Below are positions 16,836-27,537 of a stretch of DNA of 39,878 nucleotides, one piece after another. Source of the stretch: Spirochaetaceae bacterium (lineage in GTDB: Bacteria; Spirochaetota; Spirochaetia; SZUA-6; DRHE01); assembly GCA_020353535.1 (NCBI GenBank), contig CP070696.1:700940-740817 (forward strand), written 5' to 3'. The notes beneath the pieces are model-generated. The model saw only the letters and a list, made by a program, of their open reading frames with translations. It was not told where the DNA came from and did not search any database. Positions within the stretch are counted from its first letter, which is position 1. Each line of letters opens with the position of its first letter. Made by a program: the position numbers and the translations under genes.

Positions 16836-19057
16836 CGGGCGGCCTCTTTTACCTTCGGGTATTCGATACGGGAATGGAAGTACCCCGCCAGCACCTGAAC
16901 GAAGCTCTTCTTGATTGTCTCCAGGTCGCGAAAGGTGAGCTGACTGTCCCCGAGCTCCTGGGAGGTGAACTTCTCCATGATAATATCCCAGACGAACTTT
17001 TCAAGCTTGGCGATCGTAGGTTTTTTCAGGGTACGGGTGGCTGCTTCCACGGTGTCGGCCAGCATGACCACGGCCGCCTCCCTACTGCTGGGGCGATAGC
17101 CCTGATAGGAGTAGTCATCGGAGGTCACATTGGTTTTGTCCCCGTTTTCAAGGGCTCGCTGATAGAAATATTTTATGACACCCCGGCCGTGGTGCTGGGC
17201 TATGATCTCTTGAACTTCCTGGGGCAAATCCAGCTCTCTGGCCTTTTCGATCCCCATCTTCAGGTGGGATTTTATCACCGCTGCCGACAAACTTGGCTTT
17301 AAATCGTCGTGCTTATTGTAGGACGTTTGATTCTCTATGAAATATTCGGCTTGCTCGATTTTTCCTATATCGTGGTAGTACGCGCCGACTCGGGCCAGCA
17401 AAGCATTGGCGTCGATGGCGCTGCAGGCCGATTCGGCCAGATTGGCCACGCTGATCGAATGATTGTAGGTTCCCGGTGCCAGGGAAAGCAACCGTTTGAG
17501 GATCGGTGCGTTCAAATCCGACAGCTCGATAAGCCGGAAACGGCTGGCCGTGTTCAAGCCGTGCTCCAGGATAGGCAGAAAGCCGAGGCTGATCATGCTG
17601 GAAGCGAATCCGTTGAGAAAGCTCCAGCCCAGGACAGGCAGCAACCACCCTCGCCCGGCGCTCTGCAGCAATACGAACAAGGTCAGGAGCACGACGTTGA
17701 GAGCGGAGAGATACACACCCGCCCGCACAAGATCGATCCTGCGTTCGGCCCGCTGGACCACAGCGGTACCGGCGACTCCGGTGAGAAGCACGAAGAGAAA
17801 AGCGTACGGGTCCATCTTGGCAAGCGGCAGAACCAGGAGGGCCAAGATCAGGGAAAGGCCGATGCCCGCCCGGGTTGAAAAAATAAGGGTAACCAATATG
17901 GATATGGCTGCCGTGGGCAGGATCACCGAGAGCGGGATTCCCCCGATCGGAGTAAAAAATCGAGCCAGCAGGGCCGCGGCTAGTACAAAGAACAGCTCCA
18001 CTGCGGCCAGGAAGATAACCTGATTACGTTTCAGAGTGGTGCCAACGATCCGTTGTCGGAATAAAAACAGGGACAGGAGAAAGACGATCACCAGAAACAG
18101 AACATTGCCGGCAATGCTGTTTAGATTTACCGTCACCGAATATTCGCCGAGAGCTTTGATTTGGGCTGCCGCTTCGGCGTCGATAATATCCCCGCGCCGT
18201 ACAATTACCTGATCCTTCACCAACTTGGCCTGAACCGGCTCGACCTCCTGCATAGCTTTCTGGCGGCTTTTATCGGTCTCCTCGACGTCGAAAAAACCGT
18301 TCTCGATGATAAATGCCCGGACCAGGTCGATTGTCGGCGGCAACAACCGTGCGGGAACTTCGGGAAAGCGTTCTTCGATCCAGCTCTCCAGGTTGCCGCG
18401 GGTCAGAACTTCCTCCAGAAAAATTTCCTCCTTGACCAGCTTCCCTCCCATCCAGCGCCATACCTCCACGGCGCCGGAGGACAGCAGGCCGGCTTCCTGA
18501 TCGGGGAGTCGCAGCAGGCCTATTTCGAATATCTGTACCAAAATCGACTCAGCCTGGGTGAACACGATTGCAAGCTGACCGGTATCGAGCAGCCTGTTCA
18601 GCTGCTCCTCGGAAAGGACTCCCGGAAAATCGACCTGAAGACGCAGGAAAATCGTATCCAGAGTTCCTTCATCCCGGTCGAGCGCGAGCAGACGGTTTCG
18701 AAACTCGGAGAAGCGCTGCAGGCGCTCCTCTCCGATGCGCTCGTTGACTCGAAAAATCGGCAGGACCAGCTTGCCCGCCGCTTCTCTCTTCAGGCGGGTT
18801 GCTTCCTCGTCGAGATAGAGAATATCCCGCTCAACCACGTAATCCCGTTCCGCCACGCTGCCGATCTGGTAGTCTGAGGTGCGCAGAAGGGGAAACACGC
18901 TGCCGAATTGGGTCGCGATCAACACAATGACCACGGTGAGGACAAAGGCGATTGCCAGGATAGCCGCTGTGAGACGATCCGCGACCATCCGCTCTCTGAG
19001 GGTCGAAAAGAGCGGGATCGATTTCCCGTTGTTGTTAGTCTTCCTGGTTTGCTTCAT
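16832..19057 (-). CDS. 7TM-HD phosphohydrolase (PgpH-type, probable c-di-AMP phosphodiesterase)
   Basis: This protein of about 741 residues starts with a membrane segment (about 29-52) and an extracytoplasmic 7TMR-HDED-like domain (about 60-310). A cluster of seven or so membrane helices follows (about 310-500), then a cytosolic HD domain (LAPGTYNHSISVANLAESA, AYYHDIGKIEQ, IAQHHG, VMLADTVEAATRT). This architecture matches Listeria PgpH, which hydrolyses cyclic di-AMP; activity here is inferred. The ATG at 19055-19057 lies inside the phoH 3' end (23-base overlap) and has no clear ribosome-binding site, suggesting coupling; a GTG two codons upstream is equally possible. Confidence 0.9.
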   Translation of the reverse strand: MKQTRKTNNNGKSIPLFSTLRERMVADRLTAAILAIAFVLTVVIVLIATQFGSVFPLLRTSDYQIGSVAERDYVVERDILYLDEEATRLKREAAGKLVLPIFRVNERIGEERLQRFSEFRNRLLALDRDEGTLDTIFLRLQVDFPGVLSEEQLNRLLDTGQLAIVFTQAESILVQIFEIGLLRLPDQEAGLLSSGAVEVWRWMGGKLVKEEIFLEEVLTRGNLESWIEERFPEVPARLLPPTIDLVRAFIIENGFFDVEETDKSRQKAMQEVEPVQAKLVKDQVIVRRGDIIDAEAAAQIKALGEYSVTVNLNSIAGNVLFLVIVFLLSLFLFRQRIVGTTLKRNQVIFLAAVELFFVLAAALLARFFTPIGGIPLSVILPTAAISILVTLIFSTRAGIGLSLILALLVLPLAKMDPYAFLFVLLTGVAGTAVVQRAERRIDLVRAGVYLSALNVVLLTLFVLLQSAGRGWLLPVLGWSFLNGFASSMISLGFLPILEHGLNTASRFRLIELSDLNAPILKRLLSLAPGTYNHSISVANLAESACSAIDANALLARVGAYYHDIGKIEQAEYFIENQTSYNKHDDLKPSLSAAVIKSHLKMGIEKARELDLPQEVQEIIAQHHGRGVIKYFYQRALENGDKTNVTSDDYSYQGYRPSSREAAVVMLADTVEAATRTLKKPTIAKLEKFVWDIIMEKFTSQELGDSQLTFRDLETIKKSFVQVLAGYFHSRIEYPKVKEAAR

Positions 19058-20027
19058 ACGCACGGACGATTTTACGCACCAGAGGATTTCGAACCACGTC
19101 TTCCTCCCCGAGGAAGATGAAATCGATTTCCCGAATGGATTTCAGTATGGAAATCACATCGAGCAGACCGGATTGACCACGCTTCGGCAAATCGATCTGG
19201 GTGATATCTCCGGTTACCACAGCCTGGGTACCCTCCCCAAGACGGGTCAGGAACATCTTCATCTGCTCCTTGGTGGTGTTCTGCGCTTCGTCGAGAATCA
19301 CGAAGCATTCTGAAAGGGTACGCCCTCGCATGTAAGCAAGGGGAGCTATCTCGATGATACGGTTCTCCTCCATCCGGCGAAGCGATTCAGGGGGGATGAA
19401 GGCCTCCATGGCATCGTACAGGGGGCGCAGGTATGGACTGATCTTCTGCTCCAGATCACCCGGCAGAAAACCCAGATTCTCCCCGGCTTCTACCACCGGC
19501 CTGGTGAGAATAAGTTTGCGGCGATTGCGGGACAATACGCTTCTCAGAGCCTGGGCCACCGCCAGATAGGTTTTGCCCGTTCCCGCCGGTCCGATGGAGA
19601 ACACCAGGTCTCTCGTTTCGATCGCCTTTACGTACAGCGCCTGACGGTAGCTGCGGGGAAAGACCTTCTTCAGCCCTCCGGGAATGATCACGGAGGTCTG
19701 CTTTAACAGCTCCGCGTCCTGCTGTTTATCGGCATTCAATGTCCCGTATACCGCTCGGATCAGATCCGGGCCCGGCAGTTGGCCAAGTGCTATATGGTCC
19801 TCCAGCTCCGCGAGGATTCTCTCAAACAGTTTTCGTTTGACCTCATCGCAGGATTCGAGAAAAATCTGGTTTCCTTGGAAGTAGACACGGACGCCCAGGA
19901 GGTCTTCGAAAACGGACAGGTTACCGTCGTTGGCCCCGAACAGTTCCTGGATCCTCTCCGGGTTCTTGAGGACCACCGCCAGGTGTTTACCCATAGTATT
20001 CCTATTCGTTGAATGTACCTCCGCCAT
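19035..20027 (-). CDS. PhoH-family ATPase
   Basis: This 330-residue protein has an N-terminal KH-like/PhoH leader and a P-loop ATPase core: Walker A GPAGTGKT (146-153), FVILDEAQNT with the Walker B pair D246-E247, and VVTGDITQIDLP. PhoH-like (YbeZ) proteins partner with YbeY in rRNA handling, and ybeY is two genes downstream. The first ATG (20027) has GAGGG abutting it, too close to work well. The second (19992-19994, MGKHLAVVL) has AGGA 5 bases upstream and may be the real start. Confidence 0.93.
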   Translation of the reverse strand: MAEVHSTNRNTMGKHLAVVLKNPERIQELFGANDGNLSVFEDLLGVRVYFQGNQIFLESCDEVKRKLFERILAELEDHIALGQLPGPDLIRAVYGTLNADKQQDAELLKQTSVIIPGGLKKVFPRSYRQALYVKAIETRDLVFSIGPAGTGKTYLAVAQALRSVLSRNRRKLILTRPVVEAGENLGFLPGDLEQKISPYLRPLYDAMEAFIPPESLRRMEENRIIEIAPLAYMRGRTLSECFVILDEAQNTTKEQMKMFLTRLGEGTQAVVTGDITQIDLPKRGQSGLLDVISILKSIREIDFIFLGEEDVVRNPLVRKIVRAYEANQED

Positions 20028-20037
20028 CCCTCAGACG

Positions 20038-23000
20038 TCAACCCCGCAGCGAGGACTCGTACCGATCCTCAGAGTCATTCCATTCCCTTTTCGGATTGCT
20101 GCGGATCTCCGGGATTGGTAGCCACTGCAGGATAATCGAGAAGCTGCTTTGCCACTGATATTCATTGCTTACGGGGGGCCCGGGATCGACCACGAGGTAG
20201 GGTTTCCCTTCGTAGCTGAGGCTGAGATTCCAATCGTCGAGGTAGTGCACCGCCTCCACCTTGAAACTGCGCAAATTGAAGGTTGAATCCTCCCGCGCTT
20301 GGGGATCGAAAAACCTAAAGGAATTGATAAGGTCTTCGATTGGATTCACGTATGTGACCAGTCCGGGTTCTCTCTGCTCCAGGACACGGAAATATTTGAA
20401 AGTTTGCGTGTTGGACGATGTGGTGGTTGCCGAGAGCTTGAGGAACTTGTACAACCAGAAATCGAAGGTCAAGGAAAAATCGAGACTGTTGTCGGTGAAC
20501 TGCTGGATATTCATCGACCAGGATGTGGCTACGGATGTACCGATGCGGATCCGGTTTTTCCAGTACAAACGCTCCTTACCAGACTGACGGTAGCTGAGGT
20601 TGATGTAGGAGGGCAACAACTCCTGATCACCGTACGGCTCCCAGCTGTTGGTGCCGGTATTGAACTGTTGTGGCCACATGTAATCCATAGTGAAGCTTCC
20701 CGTAAAGTTCCACAGCTTCAAACTGGTCAGGCTCTTGGCCAGCAATCCGCTGTCGGCATATCTGTTTACATCGAAGCGCAGCTCCTCGCTGAAATTGACA
20801 TTGTCCCCCAAACGCAACGTCTCCCGTAGAACAAGGGGTTGGAACCTCCAGTCGTTGAAATCGGTCCAGTTATTTTGATCGTCACCGACATCCTTGAACA
20901 CCGAGTTCACGGTTGTGGTGAGCAGCCATATCGTAAACTCGAGGTTCCCGGTAAAACTGCCCAAGCGGGGCGGCAGCTGGGAGGAAAAAGACAGGGAGTT
21001 GTCCGCGTCGAACATTCGCCATCTCAAGGCGGCCTGGGCGCTGTGCAATGTGAACCACTCGTCATCCCAGGTGAATAGTTCCCCGGAGTAATCCCCGCTT
21101 GCGGTGAGTGCGTCGTACTGTATATATCGGTAGAAGGTTGAACCGATATCGTAGCTCAGGCTGGTCTTGCCGAAGGTCGGATCATCGGCGAAGGGGAAAT
21201 AATCGAGACCCTCGGTGAATTTCAGGTTGAACTGGCTGTTCTTCTGATCTCCCTCTACGAGATTGGTCCACTCGGTTCCAAGGGGAAAAGATTGACGGTA
21301 GCGGCTGCGGTAATTCCCGGACAATGAGAAGTTTCCGCTCCATAGCAGAACATTCTCCAGCACGCGCAAGGAGTGATTCAGGTTGAAAATGCCGCGGGTG
21401 TCGAGGCTAGTATATTTGAGGTCGTACGTAACGTCCTCCGGGTTGTTCCAGGTATCAGAATTGAAGCTCTGCTCCACGGAAGCGGTTGGTCGCAGCTGAT
21501 AGGACAGTCCGAGCTGCAGAGGTGTTTTTTGCAGGGAAACGGGAACACTCTTTTTCGGTTCCGGCGGGCGTATAGGTGACGGTAGGAGTGGACTCGGCGC
21601 TGCCGCCTTATCAGGGGCCGGCTGAGGCGGCTCGATATGCACAGTCGGTGATCGTAGGTCTGCGGGTACCGGAGTTTTTATTTCTTGAGTGGATCCGCCT
21701 CGATCGGAGGGTTTTGTCGCGCCACGGCTTGATTTGCTCGAGGGTAGAGAGATGTTCAACAGATCGCCGAGCATCTGAAAGGAGACACTGGGCAGCTTTA
21801 AACTCACGGGGTAGAAGTATTTCCGGGCTGGATTGTAGGTGGCATCCGGGGCTACGAATTGCGTGTTCGTTTCACTATTCCAAAGCAGATTGGCGGTGAT
21901 ATAGGGAAAGGACAGGTTCTTGACCAGGGGCGTGTCGAAATTGTCGGATAAATCGACCTTGCCGTTCAGCTCCCAGGTTAGGGATCCCTTCTCCCCTACC
22001 GTTACAGTTTCCTCCGCCGGCTCGATTCCCACCAGACGGGTCAATCCGGTATCTTCAGCCCGGTTGTAGAAATCACCGGGAAAGTACGGATCAGAGTAGT
22101 ACTCGAACTTCCCGGAAAATCGGTAGGGACCGTTGCCTAGATTCCAGCTGCTTTCCAGTCCGAAACGAAACGGCAAGCTGAGACCAAATAGAAAGGCTTC
22201 GTTCCAGGAGGAGTGATAGCTGTTCAGGTCGATCCACGGCGTGTAATAGGTAGCGGCCCCGTATAGTTCCTCATATACGGTTCTGCTGAAGCCTATCCCC
22301 CCTTTGAAGTTGACCTGGGGAAACCGACCCTCAACACCGGCGAATCCGCCCAAGCGGGAGTACAGGTCGAGCATAACTTTCAGGAAACGATTCTCGTCGA
22401 CCCGAACCGGTTTATCCGGTATTTGGCGCAAAAACAGGCCGTGGCGTTCCACCTCGTACTGGGTGGTGCTCTCCTCGGTAGCCGCCAGAAAGGACAGGGC
22501 GCTGGCACTGCGTTTCTTTTGTCCGATCAGGTAGGTGGTGGTCTGAATAAAATTCCCCTCCCGGTTGCGATAGCCGATGGCAGGATGGAAGAAGAACTCA
22601 TCCCCCGGATGAAAGAAGAAGGGCAGGTAGAGCAGCGGAATACGCCCGACGTAGAGAACCGCGTGTAAAATGGCCCATTCGTTCGGGGCTAGAACCCATA
22701 TTTTGCGCGCCCGTATATGATAGTGGGGATTCCCCTCGATATCACAGGAGGTGATTATGCCCCTGTCAATGATGACGGTATTGTCCTCCAGCCGGGAGAT
22801 CGACTCGCCGGAGAAGCGAAATCGAATGGTTTCCCCGCCCACAACGCGGTCTGCCTCCATTCCCCCTCCGAAAAAAACGCCCTCCCAGCTGTCCATGTCG
22901 AAGGTGAGCCGCTCGCCCCGAAAAACCTCCTCCTCGTTGCCCTTGATCAGGGTGTACTCGATGCCCCCCTCGGCGCTGAGGATGCTTTCGGTCTCATTGA

Positions 23001-23502
23001 GCAGCACCTCATGAGCCCGAATCCGGTGAGTTGCATCCTCCTCCCTGATTTCCACCAGTACATCTCCCAGAAGCAGCACATAGTCCTCATCAACCTGCTC
23101 GACCGTGAAGTACTGGGTCTCCTTCGCTGACTTGATTTCTATCAGCCTTTGCTTGCCCTCCTCCTCCGGAGCTTCCGCAGCCGGAGGGGAAATCCGGTAG
23201 TAGGCGTACAGACGCTGTTGCAGAGCCTGACGCGTGCCGGAGTCGTTCAGACCGAGGTCACGACACCAGGCCACTAACTCGAAGTAACTGGCGGTGTCGA
23301 TATCCCCGGCCAGAGTACGTTCAATCAGATTTTCGGCACTCTCGATAGTTTCAGAGTCTTCCCCTGCTGCCTGATTTTCCCCCTGGGGTGCCGTGGTCGC
23401 GGTGTCTGCGGTATCGCGCGACTCCTGGGCTGATAGCAGTTCAGTACCGCCGAAGGACCCCAATAACAGAACTGTACATAAAAACAGACATCTTAAGGTC
23501 AC
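20038..23502 (-). CDS. lptD: LptD-like outer-membrane LPS/glycolipid assembly protein
   Basis: This 1154-residue protein has a signal peptide (cleavage near residue 25, LLSA-QE), an acidic spacer, and an OstA/LptA-like beta-jellyroll (about 125-260; [39 protein letters not shown]). A very long C-terminal region of alternating aromatic strands follows, typical of the LptD barrel (about 300-1150). Family role: insertion of lipopolysaccharide or a related glycolipid into the outer leaflet. A Pro/Ser-rich insert (about 585-655) interrupts the barrel region. GTG start; 4-base overlap with the uvrA stop. Many spirochaetes lack classical LPS, so the substrate is open. Confidence 0.85.
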   Translation of the reverse strand: MTLRCLFLCTVLLLGSFGGTELLSAQESRDTADTATTAPQGENQAAGEDSETIESAENLIERTLAGDIDTASYFELVAWCRDLGLNDSGTRQALQQRLYAYYRISPPAAEAPEEEGKQRLIEIKSAKETQYFTVEQVDEDYVLLLGDVLVEIREEDATHRIRAHEVLLNETESILSAEGGIEYTLIKGNEEEVFRGERLTFDMDSWEGVFFGGGMEADRVVGGETIRFRFSGESISRLEDNTVIIDRGIITSCDIEGNPHYHIRARKIWVLAPNEWAILHAVLYVGRIPLLYLPFFFHPGDEFFFHPAIGYRNREGNFIQTTTYLIGQKKRSASALSFLAATEESTTQYEVERHGLFLRQIPDKPVRVDENRFLKVMLDLYSRLGGFAGVEGRFPQVNFKGGIGFSRTVYEELYGAATYYTPWIDLNSYHSSWNEAFLFGLSLPFRFGLESSWNLGNGPYRFSGKFEYYSDPYFPGDFYNRAEDTGLTRLVGIEPAEETVTVGEKGSLTWELNGKVDLSDNFDTPLVKNLSFPYITANLLWNSETNTQFVAPDATYNPARKYFYPVSLKLPSVSFQMLGDLLNISLPSSKSSRGATKPSDRGGSTQEIKTPVPADLRSPTVHIEPPQPAPDKAAAPSPLLPSPIRPPEPKKSVPVSLQKTPLQLGLSYQLRPTASVEQSFNSDTWNNPEDVTYDLKYTSLDTRGIFNLNHSLRVLENVLLWSGNFSLSGNYRSRYRQSFPLGTEWTNLVEGDQKNSQFNLKFTEGLDYFPFADDPTFGKTSLSYDIGSTFYRYIQYDALTASGDYSGELFTWDDEWFTLHSAQAALRWRMFDADNSLSFSSQLPPRLGSFTGNLEFTIWLLTTTVNSVFKDVGDDQNNWTDFNDWRFQPLVLRETLRLGDNVNFSEELRFDVNRYADSGLLAKSLTSLKLWNFTGSFTMDYMWPQQFNTGTNSWEPYGDQELLPSYINLSYRQSGKERLYWKNRIRIGTSVATSWSMNIQQFTDNSLDFSLTFDFWLYKFLKLSATTTSSNTQTFKYFRVLEQREPGLVTYVNPIEDLINSFRFFDPQAREDSTFNLRSFKVEAVHYLDDWNLSLSYEGKPYLVVDPGPPVSNEYQWQSSFSIILQWLPIPEIRSNPKREWNDSEDRYESSLRG

Positions 23503-26390
23503 GCTGACTGTCCCTTCAGCGAGAATGCCTTGGCACGCCCCTGATCCGGCATTGGCTCGGCCAGTGGCTGCCCCGCCAGGATGGCTTGCAGGTACTGTCC
23601 TGTATAAGAGGAACCGCAGGCAGCCACGTCCTCGGGAGCACCGGTGACGATGATCTCTCCGCCCCGATCGCCTCCTTCCGGACCGAGATCGATCAGGTAA
23701 TCCGCCTGTTTGATGACATCGAGGTTGTGCTCGATCAATACCACCGTGTTCCCGTTGTCAACCAGCCGATTAAGAACATCTAACAACTGTTTAACATCGG
23801 CGAAATGCAGGCCCGTGGTCGGCTCATCCAGGATATAGAAAGTGCGCCCGGTGCTGCGCCGGGAAAGTTCAAGGGACAGCTTAACCCGCTGAGCTTCTCC
23901 CCCTGACAGGGTGATGGCGGATTGACCGAGCTGGATATAGCCCAATCCCACTTCGATCAGCATCTTGAGTTTGCGCTCGATAACGGGGATTTTCCTGAAG
24001 AAGGTGTAGGCCTCATCCACGGTCATGTCGAGCACATCGTCGATGTTTTTCCCCTTGTAGAGGATTTCGAGGGTCTCTCTGTTGAAACGCTTGCCCCGGC
24101 AGACATCACAGGTGATGTACACGTCGGGAAGAAAGTGCATCTCGATCTTGATCGTTCCGGCTCCCTGGCAATTCTCGCAGCGACCGCTTCTGACGTTGAA
24201 GGAGAAGCGTCCCGGTTTATAACCCATGGCCTTTGATTCGGGCAGTGAGGCGAACAGCTCCCGGATCGGCGTAAATACCCCGACATAGGTGGCGGGATTG
24301 GATCTGGGCGTTCTACCGATAGGGCTCTGGTCGATATTGATGACTTTATCGATCGCTTCCACGCCCTCCACAGACTGGTAGCTGCCCACCGGCAGATGGG
24401 CACGATTGACGCGATTTGCCAGAACGGGGTAGAGCAAATCGGTTAGCAGGCTCGATTTCCCCGATCCCGAAACCCCGGTAATGACCGTAAGCTTTCCCAG
24501 CGGAAAGGATACGTTGATCTTCTTCAAATTGTGCTCCGCCGCTCCGATCAGGGTGATGGCCTTGCCACTGCCAAACCGGCGTGTGCGCGGCGTATCGATA
24601 GTCACCCGTCCAGAGAGGAATTTTCCGGTGAGGGATTTGTCATGATTCAATATATCCTCATATGCACCGGCGAATACCACTTGGCCGCCGTGCACCCCGG
24701 CTCCCGGACCCAAATCCACAATGTAATCCGCCGATCTGAGGGTTTGTTCATCATGCTCGACCACGATCAGCGTGTTTCCCAGATCCCGCAGGTGGAGCAA
24801 GGTTTCCAGTAGGCGGTGATTGTCCCGTTGATGCAGTCCGATGGTGGGCTCGTCCAGGATGTAAAGCACGCCTACCAGAGAGGATCCGATCTGGGTGGCA
24901 AGGCGAATCCTCTGGGCCTCCCCGCCGGAGAGGGTGTAAGCCCTGCGCTCCAGTGTCAGGTAGTCCAGACCCACATCGGCCATGAACTTCAGGCGTGCCG
25001 ATATTTCTTTGAGAATCTGGCGAGCGATGGTCTGTTGGTTGGGCTTCAGTTTCAGTTTGCTGAAGAACTGCTGGGCCATGCTGACACTCAGGCAGGTTGT
25101 CTCATGGATATTTCGATCCCCCACAGTCACGGCCAGGCTTTCGGGACGCAGTCGTTTTCCCCCGCATTGGGGACACTCCCGCTGGCTCATAAAGCTCTCC
25201 AACCACTCTTTGACCCCTTCGGAGGAGGTTTCCAGGTATCGTCTCTTGAGCTCGTTCAGCACTCCCCGAAAGTTCGAGGTGTACTCCCACAGTCCTTCCC
25301 GCTGCGGATTTTCGTATTTGAAACGAATCTGCTCCTTGCTGCCGTACAGTAGCAGGTCCAGGATCTTTCGGGGAAGTTGCGCCAGCGGGGTGTCTAAAGA
25401 AAAACTATAATGCCGTGCCAGGGATGCGAAGATGCTGCGGTACGTGTTGGCCTTGGGATTGTGGGTGGCGATGGCTCCCTCACGGATCGAGAGTCTGAAA
25501 TCGGGAATCACCAACTGCGGATCGAACTCCAGGGTGACCCCCAGACCGGAGCATTCGGGACAGGCACCGAAGGGACTGTTGAAGGAGAACAAACGCGGCT
25601 GAAGGTCGGGCAGACTGATTCCGCAAATCGGACAGGCCAGCGCCTGGGAATAGAGCTCCTCCCGCCGGCCCTCCTGGGTTTTGACGGAAACGATAAGCAG
25701 ACCGGAGGATACCTCCAGGGCGGTCTCCACCGAATCGGCCAGGCGTTTTCGTACATCCTGCTTGATGATCAACCGATCGACCACGATTTCCAGGTCATGC
25801 TTCCGGTTCTTGTCCAGGACTATGGGCTCATCCAGCGAAAGAATCTCTCCATCCACGCGCATGCGCACGAAGCCTGCCCGGCGGGCATCCTCGATGATCT
25901 TTTGGTGCTCCCCCTTCCTGCCGCGGACCACCGGCGCCATAAGCACGATGCGGGTCTGGTCGGGCAGAGCCAGAATGGTATCAACGATCTGGTCCACGGA
26001 CTGTTCGCTGATCTCCCGAGCGCACTGCGGGCAATGCGGAGTTCCCACTCGTGCGAACAATAGGCGCAGGTAGTCGTAAATCTCGGTCACCGTTCCGACG
26101 GTAGAACGGGGATTGCGAGCGGTGCTTTTCTGTTCGATGGAGATCGCCGGAGAAAGCCCCTCGATGTAGTCCAAATCGGGCTTGTCCAGGCGACCGAGAA
26201 ATTGCCGGGCGTAGGCGGACAATGATTCCACATAACGGCGCTGTCCTTCGGCAAAGATGGTGTCGAATGCCAGCGAGGATTTTCCCGAACCACTGATGCC
26301 GGATACAACAATCAGAGAATCTCGGGGAAGCTCCAGATCAATGTTCTTGAGATTGTGCTCCCGCGCTCCCTTGACGATGATACTTTTCAC
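23499..26390 (-). CDS. uvrA: UvrABC excinuclease subunit A
   Basis: This 963-residue DNA-damage sensor has duplicated ABC modules. The first P-loop is GISGSGKS (31-38) and the second GVSGSGKS. There are two LSGGEAQR signatures ([24 protein letters not shown]), zinc-finger pairs CPICG...CPECSG and CENCQG...CDVCRG, and Walker B motifs [12 protein letters not shown] and [12 protein letters not shown]. The length is normal. It starts at GTG 26388-26390, 25 bases after the 61-residue membrane protein gene, and overlaps the lptD start by 4 bases. Confidence 0.97.
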   Translation of the reverse strand: MKSIIVKGAREHNLKNIDLELPRDSLIVVSGISGSGKSSLAFDTIFAEGQRRYVESLSAYARQFLGRLDKPDLDYIEGLSPAISIEQKSTARNPRSTVGTVTEIYDYLRLLFARVGTPHCPQCAREISEQSVDQIVDTILALPDQTRIVLMAPVVRGRKGEHQKIIEDARRAGFVRMRVDGEILSLDEPIVLDKNRKHDLEIVVDRLIIKQDVRKRLADSVETALEVSSGLLIVSVKTQEGRREELYSQALACPICGISLPDLQPRLFSFNSPFGACPECSGLGVTLEFDPQLVIPDFRLSIREGAIATHNPKANTYRSIFASLARHYSFSLDTPLAQLPRKILDLLLYGSKEQIRFKYENPQREGLWEYTSNFRGVLNELKRRYLETSSEGVKEWLESFMSQRECPQCGGKRLRPESLAVTVGDRNIHETTCLSVSMAQQFFSKLKLKPNQQTIARQILKEISARLKFMADVGLDYLTLERRAYTLSGGEAQRIRLATQIGSSLVGVLYILDEPTIGLHQRDNHRLLETLLHLRDLGNTLIVVEHDEQTLRSADYIVDLGPGAGVHGGQVVFAGAYEDILNHDKSLTGKFLSGRVTIDTPRTRRFGSGKAITLIGAAEHNLKKINVSFPLGKLTVITGVSGSGKSSLLTDLLYPVLANRVNRAHLPVGSYQSVEGVEAIDKVINIDQSPIGRTPRSNPATYVGVFTPIRELFASLPESKAMGYKPGRFSFNVRSGRCENCQGAGTIKIEMHFLPDVYITCDVCRGKRFNRETLEILYKGKNIDDVLDMTVDEAYTFFRKIPVIERKLKMLIEVGLGYIQLGQSAITLSGGEAQRVKLSLELSRRSTGRTFYILDEPTTGLHFADVKQLLDVLNRLVDNGNTVVLIEHNLDVIKQADYLIDLGPEGGDRGGEIIVTGAPEDVAACGSSYTGQYLQAILAGQPLAEPMPDQGRAKAFSLKGQSA

Positions 26391-26415
26391 GCTGCCGCTG
26401 CTCAGATCCTTGTTT

Positions 26416-26601
26416 TCATTCGCCCCTCTGATCCGGGGTTTCCATGAGAGCCCTTTCCGCCGGGGGCATGAATTCCATCATCCGTCGTCGCGGTCTTAGG
26501 GAGGAGAGGTAGGAAACCAGAGGTATCAGGATCAGGCAGAGCCCGGAAACGGCGAGGATCTCCCATCGTGTAAGAACTCTGAGCAGCAACAGGGGATTCA
26601 T
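26416..26601 (-). CDS. Small single-pass membrane protein (61 residues)
   Basis: The ORF encodes one hydrophobic helix (about residues 14-34, [20 protein letters not shown]) followed by a basic stretch RPRRR and a short tail. The ATG is about 16 bases downstream of the predicted transcription start of the uvrA operon, and the gene fills the space before uvrA, which supports it being real. The ribosome-binding site is weak (CAGG, 3 bases before ATG). The basic residues after the helix suggest the C-terminus is cytosolic. Function unknown; no family recognised. Confidence 0.5.
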   Translation of the reverse strand: MNPLLLLRVLTRWEILAVSGLCLILIPLVSYLSSLRPRRRMMEFMPPAERALMETPDQRGE

Positions 26602-26629
26602 AGACCTGAGTCGTTCAAAACACTATAAT
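26601..26629 (+). promoter_or_regulatory. Candidate promoter of ispH
   Basis: TAGACC (4/6, 26601-26606), a 17-base spacer and a perfect TATAAT (26624-26629) precede the ispH ATG at 26648, with AGG at 26641-26643 as a short ribosome-binding site. Confidence 0.45.
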
Positions 26630-26654
26630 ACTGGCTCACCAGGTACTATGACAA
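26625..26654 (-). promoter_or_regulatory. Sigma70-type promoter of the uvrA-lptD-phoH operon
   Basis: On the minus strand TTGTCA (5/6, 26649-26654), an 18-base spacer and TATTAT (5/6, 26625-26630) are present. The -10 shares five bases with the divergent ispH -10, and the -35 covers the ispH start codon. Confidence 0.55.
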
Positions 26655-27523
26655 GGGTAATTGTGGATCGAAACGCCGGTTTCTGCGGAGGTGTACGCAG
26701 GGCGATTCGAGGAACCGAAGAGCTGCTGTCTGCACGCTCCCAAGAGGCCGACAGGCCCCGGCGCATCCTCTCCTACGGCCAACTAGTGCACAATCGGGAG
26801 GTAACCGACGATCTGGCAGCCCAGGGACTGGAGAAATTGAAGAGTTTGGAGGATGCAGCGAGAGAGGATGCGGTGGTGCTGCGGACCCACGGAATCTCCC
26901 CGCAGGAGGAGCAGTTGATTCGCTCCCGGGGAGCGGATATCCACGATCTCACCTGCCCGCGGGTAAAAAAACTACACAGACAGATCCAGGAAAAGCGGGA
27001 CACCGGGTACAGAATCATTATCGTGGGCGATGCCGAGCATCCCGAAGTTCGGGCTTCTTTGGGACACGCAGGTGAGAAGGGGATGGTCGTTACCTCAGCG
27101 GCGGAAGTCCGTCGCGTCCCGACGGGAGAGAAGATCGCCGTGTTCGCCCAGACCACGATTACTCCCCAGAGTTTCCAGGAGGTGGTGGCGCTCCTTGAAA
27201 GCAGAGGTCAGGAAATGATCGTGGTGGACAGTCTTTGCCCCTTCGTCCTGAAACGGCAACGCTGGATCGAGAAATATTCCAAACTGGCCGATGCTTGTCT
27301 GATCTTGGGAGGCAGAAACTCGAGCAACACCCGCAAGCTTCACTCCCTGGCCGCGGCAAACGGTCCGGCCTTTCACCTGAGCACAGCCCAGGAATTGGAC
27401 GTTCGGGAGATCCTGCGCTATCCCGTGGTCGCCTTGACGGCCGGAGCCTCTACCTCCGACCACACCATCGAAGCCGTGCTTACCCGCCTGCAGGCCGCCG
27501 GTGCCCTGATCGAACAAAGGTAG
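26648..27523 (+). CDS. ispH: 4-hydroxy-3-methylbut-2-enyl diphosphate reductase
   Basis: This 291-residue [4Fe-4S] enzyme catalyses the last step of the MEP pathway, giving IPP and DMAPP. The three cluster cysteines are C13 (AGFCGGVRRA), C103 (LTCPRVKK) and C197 (DSLCPFV). Substrate-site residues H48 and H131 and the NSSNTRKL and GASTSDHTIE segments are also present. It is the only plus-strand gene in a minus-strand region and converges on mutS2 with 14 bases between stops. Confidence 0.97.
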   Translation: MTRVIVDRNAGFCGGVRRAIRGTEELLSARSQEADRPRRILSYGQLVHNREVTDDLAAQGLEKLKSLEDAAREDAVVLRTHGISPQEEQLIRSRGADIHDLTCPRVKKLHRQIQEKRDTGYRIIIVGDAEHPEVRASLGHAGEKGMVVTSAAEVRRVPTGEKIAVFAQTTITPQSFQEVVALLESRGQEMIVVDSLCPFVLKRQRWIEKYSKLADACLILGGRNSSNTRKLHSLAAANGPAFHLSTAQELDVREILRYPVVALTAGASTSDHTIEAVLTRLQAAGALIEQR

Positions 27524-27537
27524 GAGGGCCCACCCGG

